Origin: Euryarchaeota archaeon UBA250
GTDB lineage: Archaea > Thermoplasmatota > Poseidoniia > Poseidoniales > Thalassarchaeaceae
Length of the DNA: 8,846 nucleotides
Direction of reading: 5' to 3'
Assembly: GCA_002504845.1 (NCBI GenBank)
Contig: DATW01000093.1
Span: forward strand, 1-8,846
Part shown: positions 1-5,112 of the stretch, in pieces
Position numbering within the stretch: position 1 is the first letter of the stretch
How the letters are laid out: each line of letters opens with the position of its first letter
Position numbers and translations under genes: made by a program
Notes under the pieces: model-generated
What the model was told of the DNA's origin: nothing
Database searches by the model: none
The model's input: the letters and a program-made list of their open reading frames with translations, nothing else

Positions 1-1
1 T

Positions 2-751
2 GTACGCCCAGTCTTCCTCTATGGAAGATACAGAAAACTGTCCAGAGGAATACCGCAGACAAGATGGCCGTGTAGAGCGTGTAGGGGCCGCGATGGCGGT
101 TGTGAATCATGTGAATCGACAGGTCTTCAATACCCGGATTCAGTTCAAGATTTGATAGGGAAACCCATCGCTGAACAAATGGATGCTACGGATACAGCAT
201 TCCATGGCATGGGGAGAGAAGACATCGATGTCCGATGCTTAGGCCAGGGGCGACCCTTTGTCCTTGAAGTGAAATCCCCCAAGAAGAGAACACCTCAATT
301 TGCTTCATTGCTTAAGTTGGTTGAGTCTAATGCCAAGGGACGAGTGGAGATCGACTCACTGAGGCTATCCGACAGGAAAGAAGTAGCCAGAATCAAGCAG
401 ACTAGATCCGAGAAAAGCTACACTATAAGGTTCAAACCAGAATCAATCGAAGATCCTGAAAAGATATCCAAAGACATACTCGCTCTAGCCGGGACTATGA
501 TTGAGCAGCAAACACCGAAACGCGTCAGCCATCGAAGAGCCGATCGAAATCGAGTACGACAAGTTGTATCAGTAGATCGAGTAGATATCGACGGCGATGA
601 GATTGAAATGACTTTGAGGTGTGAGGCTGGAACGTACATCAAAGAATTAGTGCATTCCGATGAAGGAAGAACCACCCCATCAGTCACAAGCATCATCGGC
701 GTCCCATGCGAAGTCATCTGGTTAGATGTCGAAGATGTGCATGCAGACTAA
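2..751 (+). CDS. pus10: tRNA pseudouridine synthase Pus10, C-terminal part (5' end outside window)
   Basis: Pus10 converts uridine 54 (and in some archaea 55) of the tRNA T-loop to pseudouridine in the cytosol. The frame is open from base 2, so the gene starts upstream; a TTG at 152 is internal, not the start. The visible 249 residues carry the catalytic half. A CxxC-x6-CxxC cluster lies at residues 24-37 of the fragment, followed by FHGMGREDIDVR (68-79), whose GRED Asp is the expected catalytic residue, then LGQGRPFVLEV. Near the end, TPKRVSHRRADR and the stretch from GTYIKELVHSDEGRT to TPSV match the conserved C-terminus of archaeal Pus10. Full archaeal proteins are about 400 residues, so the N-terminal THUMP-containing part is missing here. 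The next gene is ribosomal protein eL21, as in many archaea. Identification is from remembered family motifs and is strong. Confidence 0.95.
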   Translation, partial: VRPVFLYGRYRKLSRGIPQTRWPCRACRGRDGGCESCESTGLQYPDSVQDLIGKPIAEQMDATDTAFHGMGREDIDVRCLGQGRPFVLEVKSPKKRTPQFASLLKLVESNAKGRVEIDSLRLSDRKEVARIKQTRSEKSYTIRFKPESIEDPEKISKDILALAGTMIEQQTPKRVSHRRADRNRVRQVVSVDRVDIDGDEIEMTLRCEAGTYIKELVHSDEGRTTPSVTSIIGVPCEVIWLDVEDVHAD

Positions 752-768
752 ATTCCTCTCGGGAGATG

Positions 769-777
769 AACTTAAAC
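769..777 (+). promoter_or_regulatory. Possible TATA-like element for the eL21 operon
   Basis: AACTTAAAC is the most AT-rich stretch in the 78-base gap between pus10 and the eL21 gene. If it acts as a TATA box, transcription would begin about 25 bases downstream, close to base 797-801, just before the small hairpin at 801-815. No clear BRE is visible. The call rests on position and base composition only. Confidence 0.25.
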
Positions 778-800
778 GCAGCAGGTAGGTCGCCGGCTCG

Positions 801-819
801 CTGAGTTAGTCTCAGGGGG
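801..819 (+). promoter_or_regulatory. Small hairpin and G-rich tract before the eL21 start
   Basis: CTGAG (801-805) and CTCAG (811-815) form a perfect 5-bp inverted repeat around the loop TTAGT. The second arm runs straight into a run of five G (815-819) that ends 10 bases before the ATG at 830. The G tract is the only candidate ribosome binding site and is a poor match to AGGAGG. The hairpin could affect initiation at eL21, a gene class often autoregulated, but no function is shown. Confidence 0.35.
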
Positions 820-829
820 CCCACTGAAC

Positions 830-1510
830 ATGAAGAGAAGTCATGGAACTCGTCAAGGGACTCGTTCAATTTTATCCCGCTCTAAGTCCCAGAGAGGTAG
901 AATAAATATCACCAGATCAATGCACTCTTACTCAGAGGGAGACAAGGTATCCATCGTGTTGGATGGCGCACAGCAGAAAGGAATGCCCCACCGTCGTTTC
1001 CAAGGTGCTACTGGCACTGTCAGGGCAAAACAGGGACGAGCGTTCATCGTCGATGTACATGACAAGAACATGGCGAAGACGCTAATCGTCAGGCCTGAGC
1101 ATCTTCGCCCTGCAGATGGCGCTCCAAAACCCGAGATACCACGCCGCCAAGGTCAGAAAGTCAAGGATGAAGCCGTTGCTACTCCCGCAGAGGATTCCAA
1201 GCCAGAATCAAAGGAAGCCAAGAAGAAAGCGGAACTCGAGCGCGTCAAAGAACGTGCCAAGTCCATTGACTTCAAGGTGCTCGGCACGGCGAAGGCTAGC
1301 GACAAAGACGATCTCCAAGTCATCAAGGGTGTCGGTCCATTCATCGAAGAGAAACTGAATGCTTTGGGCATCTACACCTACTTGCAAATCAGCAAGATGA
1401 AGGGCGATCTCGAAGACCAAGTCAACGAGGCCATCGAGTTCTTCCCCGGTCGTGTAAAGCGCGATCAATGGGTGAATCAGGCCAAAGATCTGCTTAACGA
1501 AGAGGAGTGA
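830..1510 (+). CDS. rpl21e: Ribosomal protein eL21 (L21e) with C-terminal helix-hairpin-helix extension
   Basis: Residues 1-95 are a standard archaeal eL21: SHGTRQGTRS at the start, RGRINITR, YSEGDKVSIVLDG, KGMPHRRFQGATGTV and LIVRPEHLRP. eL21 is a large-subunit protein of archaea and eukaryotes, normally about 95-100 residues. This protein has 226. Residues 96-150 are a Lys/Glu/Ala/Pro-rich, probably flexible linker. Residues 157-222 form a compact domain with a helix-hairpin-helix core (VIKGVGPFIEEKLNALGI, 164-181) and a conserved tail (EFFPGRVKRDQWVNQAKDL). The extension resembles a domain I recall at the C-termini of bacterial NuoE and bacterial L21 proteins, which are not related to eL21. 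ATG 830 is chosen because it gives the normal family N-terminus. The stop lies 5 bases before rpoF, indicating cotranscription. The eL21 part is very secure; the role of the extension is unknown. Confidence 0.93.
   Translation: MKRSHGTRQGTRSILSRSKSQRGRINITRSMHSYSEGDKVSIVLDGAQQKGMPHRRFQGATGTVRAKQGRAFIVDVHDKNMAKTLIVRPEHLRPADGAPKPEIPRRQGQKVKDEAVATPAEDSKPESKEAKKKAELERVKERAKSIDFKVLGTAKASDKDDLQVIKGVGPFIEEKLNALGIYTYLQISKMKGDLEDQVNEAIEFFPGRVKRDQWVNQAKDLLNEEE
1502..1510 (+). promoter_or_regulatory. Shine-Dalgarno site for rpoF, overlapping the eL21 stop
   Basis: GAGGAGTGA is close to the archaeal consensus GGAGGTGA. It sits in the last codons of the eL21 gene, includes its TGA stop, and ends 5 bases before the rpoF ATG at 1516. 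This implies translational coupling of the two genes. Confidence 0.65.
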
Positions 1511-1515
1511 ATTAG

Positions 1516-1872
1516 ATGTCTGAATCAAATGAATATGTCGATTATGCCAAGGTGAGGGATCTCCTCTTGTCTGCCCAAGAACGCCGCCAAGAGCTTTCAT
1601 ACGAGCAGCAGATGGCTCTACAGCATTCTGAATGGGCCGCAAGCGCTCAAAGAGGAGGCATAAAGACCGATTCCAAAGTCTTCCTGGAATTGTCGGCGGC
1701 CCTGTCTGCAAATGATAAACTCGGCGATCACCCGGATATATGCGCTAAGATAGCCGAATTAATGCCTCTCAGCGTCCATGCACTTCGAGTCATAATAGCC
1801 TCGAAGCGAATTGCAATGGATACCGCTGAAGTCGAGTCCGTCCTCGACATCGTACGTCAACACGTCCTCTGA
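1516..1872 (+). CDS. rpoF: DNA-directed RNA polymerase subunit F (Rpb4-like)
   Basis: Subunit F pairs with subunit E (Rpb7) to form the stalk of archaeal RNA polymerase, which helps open promoters and binds the emerging RNA. The 118-residue length fits the family (about 105-120). The sequence has the all-helical, charged pattern of archaeal Rpb4: an N-terminal segment (YVDYAKVRDLLLSAQERR), a middle helix with LSYEQQMALQHSEWAA, and a C-terminal HRDC-like bundle with LMPLSVHALRVIIASKR and a hydrophobic end (VESVLDIVRQHVL). The segment around PLSVHALRVIIASKR corresponds to the family's P-x(4)-E-(V/L)-R region. Position between the eL21 and DUF655 genes is the conserved archaeal order and is an independent argument. 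The start at 1516 has a good Shine-Dalgarno site. Confidence 0.9.
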   Translation: MSESNEYVDYAKVRDLLLSAQERRQELSYEQQMALQHSEWAASAQRGGIKTDSKVFLELSAALSANDKLGDHPDICAKIAELMPLSVHALRVIIASKRIAMDTAEVESVLDIVRQHVL

Positions 1873-1900
1873 AGTCGATAGAGCGATTCATCAATGAAAT

Positions 1901-1920
1901 CCCCTTCCGTTCACTAGGGG
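1901..1920 (+). promoter_or_regulatory. Short hairpin masking the likely ribosome binding site of the DUF655 gene
   Basis: CCCCT (1901-1905) is exactly complementary to AGGGG (1916-1920), with a 10-base loop. AGGGG is the best Shine-Dalgarno candidate for ATG 1929 (8-base spacing), so folding would hide it. No T tract follows, so a terminator is less likely. Only 5 bp support the stem. Confidence 0.35.
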
Positions 1921-1928
1921 CCTGACAC

Positions 1929-2492
1929 ATGTTGGACGATCGAGAGGACGAAACTCCCGATGAAATGCAAGCCGAGTCGATGATCAGAGTACTTTCTGTC
2001 ATCGAGCGAAGGCCAAGAGGCATGGAGATACACGGACTCACCCACCCAGGACTTTTCCTAGTACGTGCAAAGATCGTGCAGGATGGCCCATTGTCGTCTG
2101 ATGTCGGTTGGATTCCAATGGGAGATCCACGCATAGGACCACTTTCTAGTATAAGGAAAAAGGACATCTCTCTAGACAATGAGGATGATTTGAATGGGGC
2201 CATTGTAGAATCAATAGCAATGGACGAATCAGTGCATCTTTCATTCTTCAATAGAGCACAGCCGATATCTTTGAAGATGCACTCATACCAACTTCTCCCA
2301 GGAATCGGTAAGTCAACAGCCCAACAGTGGGTCTCCAAGAGAGGTTCGATGGGGTGGAATGATCTCCAGGGAGTGACTAATGCTATCGGTCAAGACGCTT
2401 CTGAATTACTAGCCGAGCGATACGCACAAGAAATGGAAGATCCTGCACAGTCTCCCAGATTGATTGACCTCGTGGTACGTGCTGGGGCTTAA
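1929..2492 (+). CDS. DUF655 family protein with helix-hairpin-helix motif
   Basis: This is the archaeal DUF655 protein usually encoded between rpoF and ksgA. Its biochemical function is not established; the fold (an OB-like N-terminal half plus a helix-hairpin-helix) suggests nucleic-acid binding. Visible signatures are VLSVIERRPRG (21-31), corresponding to the family's N-terminal strand; VHLSFFNRAQPISLKMHSYQ (102-121), matching the conserved FFN-A-PI(T/S) segment; and LLPGIGKSTAQQWVSKR (122-138), the HhH motif. The C-terminal SELLAERYAQEME matches the family's last helix. At 187 residues it is of normal length. The first 18 residues are acidic and unlike most family members, but ATG 1929 is the only nearby in-frame start after the rpoF stop. 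It lies 56 bases after rpoF and 2 bases before the ksgA GTG. Confidence 0.88.
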   Translation: MLDDREDETPDEMQAESMIRVLSVIERRPRGMEIHGLTHPGLFLVRAKIVQDGPLSSDVGWIPMGDPRIGPLSSIRKKDISLDNEDDLNGAIVESIAMDESVHLSFFNRAQPISLKMHSYQLLPGIGKSTAQQWVSKRGSMGWNDLQGVTNAIGQDASELLAERYAQEMEDPAQSPRLIDLVVRAGA

Positions 2493-2494
2493 TT

Positions 2495-3388
2495 GTGTCT
2501 TTCACGAACAAAGATCACGAACACCCTTCTAGAATAGTTGATAGGTATCTTTCTAGATACAACATAGAACCGAATCTCGGTCAGAATTTTTTGATAGATC
2601 CATCCCCCATACACACATCCATTCAAGCATCATGTGATCTCGGACTGAATAATGATTCACATGTCCTTGAAATCGGCCCCGGTCCAGGCGTCCTATCCAT
2701 CGAACTCCTCCGTTTAGGATTAAAGGTCACCGCGATAGAAATATCTCGAGATGCATGTGATTTTTTAGAATCAGAATTCAATCACGAAGAGTTCAATTTA
2801 TTGAATGAGGACGCTTTGAGCACTCAATGGCCAGACGACATAACCCATGTCGTGGCGAACATACCTTACGGCATCTCCAGTCCGATTCTTGAAAGAATAC
2901 AAGATCATCACCAATCAAGTCCTCTGAGGGGCGTCTCGTTACTCGTTCAACGAGAGTTTGCCCATAGGATGGCTATGAAGAGCATACCAAAAGACAGAGG
3001 CCCATTAGGAATTGCTCTTTGGCTCGATTTTGAATGCAAGATCATCTCGGATGTTCCTTCATCTTCATTCAGACCGCAACCCGATGTAGCCTCGTCAATC
3101 GTGACTCTTCGACCTGTTTCCAGAATCGAACTTCAGGATGTAAGTAGGAAATTAGTCCGAAGAATATCCTCTTGGTGCTTTGGAAGACGAAGACGAAAGA
3201 TACGCACGTCACTTCGAGATCTTCCCCGGAGGTTGCTAAAGATTGGAAAATGGTCATCTGCTGATTGGCTCCAAATATTGGATAACTTGGAAAATGAAAA
3301 GGGCGATCTCCGGGGCTTCATGGACAAACGTCCAGAGGAACTTACGCCTGAGCAATGGACGTCTATTTGTCGCATAATTACAAGATGA
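2495..3388 (+). CDS. ksgA: 16S rRNA (adenine-N6,N6)-dimethyltransferase KsgA/Dim1
   Basis: KsgA uses S-adenosylmethionine to dimethylate two adjacent adenosines in the 3'-terminal helix of 16S rRNA and acts as a late checkpoint in small-subunit assembly. The protein has all the family landmarks: NLGQNFLID (27-35), the SAM-binding motif I VLEIGPGPGVL (57-67), the acidic end of strand 2 in VTAIEIS (78-84), the catalytic motif IV NIPYGISSPIL (122-132), LLVQREFAHRMA (149-160), SFRPQPDVASSIVTLRP (191-207), and the C-terminal CFGRRRRKIRTSL and KRPEELTPEQW. Length 297 is at the upper end of the normal range. The start is a GTG two bases after the DUF655 stop; no other start codon precedes the conserved NLGQNF segment. 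No strong Shine-Dalgarno site is visible, so coupling to the preceding gene is likely. Confidence 0.95.
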   Translation: MSFTNKDHEHPSRIVDRYLSRYNIEPNLGQNFLIDPSPIHTSIQASCDLGLNNDSHVLEIGPGPGVLSIELLRLGLKVTAIEISRDACDFLESEFNHEEFNLLNEDALSTQWPDDITHVVANIPYGISSPILERIQDHHQSSPLRGVSLLVQREFAHRMAMKSIPKDRGPLGIALWLDFECKIISDVPSSSFRPQPDVASSIVTLRPVSRIELQDVSRKLVRRISSWCFGRRRRKIRTSLRDLPRRLLKIGKWSSADWLQILDNLENEKGDLRGFMDKRPEELTPEQWTSICRIITR

Positions 3389-3424
3389 TCGCAAATCATG
3401 TTTACCGTGACTTGAAATTCAACC

Positions 3425-3473
3425 CCCCTCTCCGCAAGGCGTCGGAACGGCCTAGCCGAACCATCGAGAGGGG
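3425..3473 (+). promoter_or_regulatory. Perfect 8-bp stem that sequesters the ribosome binding site of the downstream gene
   Basis: CCCCTCTC (3425-3432) and GAGAGGGG (3466-3473) are exact reverse complements separated by 33 bases. The right arm contains the Shine-Dalgarno candidate (GAGAGGGG, 5 bases before ATG 3479). The loop could itself fold, with CGGC-CTA-GCCG at 3448-3458 or alternatively TCGG/CCGA (3442-3445 with 3456-3459). This resembles a 5'-UTR translational switch; a transcription terminator is less likely because no T tract follows. Ligand or protein control is unknown. Confidence 0.5.
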
Positions 3474-3478
3474 ATTAA

Positions 3479-4576
3479 ATGGCAAAGAAGGATACCTATC
3501 TAGCGCTGCTTAGAAGAGGTATCGATGAAACCACTTCGCAACTTCTATCGGAGTCCGGTTTGAAAATTGGGGACCTCAAGAAGCTCGATGAAGAAAAACT
3601 GGTCAACAATTATGGTATCAAGAAAGAGATCGCCAAATCCGTTCTTGAATCTGTTAAATCTGGACCAAGGGCATCAAGCAGACAGAGATTTATTGCAGAT
3701 GTAATTACGAAAGGCGGTAAGCCGAAGAAAGTCGACAAAATACAAGAGCAGCGTTTCAAAAGGGAACAAAAAGACCTTCTTCAGCAGCTAAATGAAAAGC
3801 GTGAAGAGCAGCGAATAGCAAGGGTTGAATCATTCAGGAATAAGAAACTGGTAATGAATAGGTTAGGAAAAACAGTTGAGCTGATTGTCAAATTGGAGAC
3901 AATCTATGATGAGGAGGCCAAATCCGAGCAACGCTCCAAGTTGAAAGATCAACTCGAGACGAGGGGGCTGGAAGCTGCACGAGATCATGAGATGTTGGAG
4001 TTGGACGGCACACCGCAAGACATTGTAGATTTTAGAAGGAAAATAGCACCAGTATTATGCCTCCATGCATGCCCACATTGCGGTGATGAAATGGATCCAC
4101 GCGGGTCATCTATAATCGAGGATATTCGCGATTACAAGTTTGTGTGCTGGGAGTGTGAAGAAGAGTTCCACGTCGACCTCGCTACTACTATAGCCGAACG
4201 ACTTGAAGATTCAGAGACTTGGGTTAAAATCGATCCAAAACGAGGCCCCCGAGATCCCGTCGTTTCACCTCCCTCCAAGGCGAGTGCAGATGCCATTGCC
4301 GATCTGATGATACAGGAGATTGAGGCCACGGGTGCCGCAGCCACCGAAATAATAGCATCTACAGAAGCCAGCAACATCTCAGGAACACTCATGAGCATCG
4401 ATGATTGGATTGATCAGAAACTCTCTGCCAAAGGATACATACAGGCTCAAGAGCACCGTGAAGATTTCATCATAGCAACAGGAGCAGGAGCAACCAAGTT
4501 CAACAAGTGGATGAAGAAGGCAGGCCTTTACTTCAACAAACAGTCCGGCAAGTGGACTAGATGGGAAGATCGCTGA
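3479..4576 (+). CDS. Unknown protein: HhH-like N-terminus, coiled coil, zinc-ribbon-like centre
   Basis: I do not recognise this 365-residue protein. Residues 8-60 look like a helix-hairpin-helix/SAM-like DNA- or RNA-binding fold (GIDETTSQLLSESGLKIGDL followed by LVNNYGIKKEIAKSVLESV). Residues 80-170 are highly charged and rich in Lys, Arg, Glu and Gln, consistent with a long helix or coiled coil. A four-cysteine site follows: C198-x2-C201 (CPHCG) and C223-x2-C226 (CWEC), spaced 21 residues apart, typical of a treble-clef or zinc-ribbon knuckle pair. Residues 255-305 are a low-complexity Ala/Ser/Thr linker. The C-terminal 60 residues (DDWIDQKL to KWTRWEDR, rich in Trp, Lys and Gly) may be another small domain. 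There is no signal peptide or membrane span, so it is probably cytosolic. It follows ksgA on the same strand after 90 bases, where many archaea carry a HemK-type methyltransferase. A role in nucleic-acid or ribosome biology is an inference. Confidence 0.85.
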   Translation: MAKKDTYLALLRRGIDETTSQLLSESGLKIGDLKKLDEEKLVNNYGIKKEIAKSVLESVKSGPRASSRQRFIADVITKGGKPKKVDKIQEQRFKREQKDLLQQLNEKREEQRIARVESFRNKKLVMNRLGKTVELIVKLETIYDEEAKSEQRSKLKDQLETRGLEAARDHEMLELDGTPQDIVDFRRKIAPVLCLHACPHCGDEMDPRGSSIIEDIRDYKFVCWECEEEFHVDLATTIAERLEDSETWVKIDPKRGPRDPVVSPPSKASADAIADLMIQEIEATGAAATEIIASTEASNISGTLMSIDDWIDQKLSAKGYIQAQEHREDFIIATGAGATKFNKWMKKAGLYFNKQSGKWTRWEDR

Positions 4577-4581
4577 ATGAT

Positions 4582-4779
4582 ATGGTCGATTTACAAGATC
4601 CAAAAATTTTAGCGATCATCATTTTCGATATAATCGGAATCGGTGCTTTTGTATGGTTCTTATCCAGTAGGCTTTCTTTGAAATTAAAAGTCATAGAGCA
4701 AAGAAGAGAAAAGAAACGGAAACAAATCCTTCAGGCAGGGGGAAAGAATCACTCCGATGAAGATGCGATAAATCGTTGA
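4582..4779 (+). CDS. Small single-span membrane protein
   Basis: This is a 65-residue hypothetical protein if started at ATG 4582, five bases after the previous stop; an in-frame ATG at 4561 would give 72 residues and overlap the previous gene by 16 bases. I prefer 4582 because the hydrophobic segment then begins close to the N-terminus, but neither start has a convincing Shine-Dalgarno site. Residues 9-28 (ILAIIIFDIIGIGAFVWFLS) form one membrane span containing a single Asp. The following RLSLKLKVIEQRREKKRKQ is strongly basic, so by the positive-inside rule the C-terminus should face the cytoplasm. I recognise no family. It is the last plus-strand gene before the convergent peptidase operon. 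Hydrophobic-plus-basic composition and tight spacing support a real gene, though its small size leaves doubt. Confidence 0.6.
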   Translation: MVDLQDPKILAIIIFDIIGIGAFVWFLSSRLSLKLKVIEQRREKKRKQILQAGGKNHSDEDAINR

Positions 4780-4817
4780 CCAAACATCAACGAGACATGG
4801 AAATGAATCCCAATGGA

Positions 4818-5111
4818 TTAAGATAAAGCAGCATTCCACTCTTCAGATCCGGGGATATCTACTATCTCGAATTTAACAGAAGAAACGCCTCTTTGATTAC
4901 CAATTTCCTCTCTCAGCAAGAATAGATCATGAAGGCAACACGGACAATGCGCCATTTTCGGTTTCAACCACATCTTCACACCCCCCTCGTCACTTATTGT
5001 AAGCCTACGAACAACAGTTTCATCATTCATCGGATACCCATGCGGGTCGGTTCTTTCTTTCAGAATCCGTGCAAGATTTCTAGCCGCGTAATCTCTTGTC
5101 TTGCCTGGCAT
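4818..5111 (-). CDS. MIP18/DUF59-like small protein (possible Fe-S cluster assembly factor)
   Basis: This 97-residue protein resembles the MIP18 (DUF59, SufT/PaaD-like) fold used in iron-sulfur protein maturation. The alignment I see by eye is TDPHGYPMND (21-30), where the family has a DPE-type segment, then a strand pair RRLTISDEGGVKMWLKPKM, a cysteine motif HCPCC (55-59) at the position of the family's conserved T-x-P-x-C-P, a helix LFLLREEIGNQRGV, and a final strand SSVKFEIVDIPGSEEW resembling the family's V-x-V-x-(L/I)-V...P-W region. Three cysteines in four residues is unusual; most relatives have one. The N-terminus is short for the family. Its ATG lies one base after the TAA of the upstream M24 peptidase gene, so translation is almost certainly coupled. 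Family membership is moderately supported and function is an inference. Confidence 0.7.
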   Translation of the reverse strand: MPGKTRDYAARNLARILKERTDPHGYPMNDETVVRRLTISDEGGVKMWLKPKMAHCPCCLHDLFLLREEIGNQRGVSSVKFEIVDIPGSEEWNAALS

Positions 5112-5112
5112 G

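Noticed and set aside
24..112. CxxC-x6-CxxC cluster in the Pus10 fragment as a novel zinc-finger insertion
   Set aside because: Archaeal Pus10 proteins generally carry a paired-cysteine segment just before the SV-x-ELI stretch, so this is a normal family feature.
1..151. Apparent pus10 gene start at TTG 152 with a short upstream non-coding stretch
   Set aside because: The same frame is open to base 2 and encodes conserved Pus10 residues (GRY-KLSR, QTRWPC, CxxC pairs). The gene is cut by the window edge and is neither short nor frameshifted.
817..822. GGGCCC palindrome as an operator, also seen near 6436-6441
   Set aside because: A six-base palindrome is too short to carry weight and has no conserved flanks between the two places.
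1208..1711. 167-codon open frame on the minus strand
   Set aside because: It lies fully antisense to the eL21 and rpoF genes, which have clear family matches, and shows no recognisable protein features.
1790..2338. 182-codon open frame on the minus strand
   Set aside because: It is antisense to the end of rpoF and most of the DUF655 gene; its Ser/Arg-rich composition is typical of a shadow frame.
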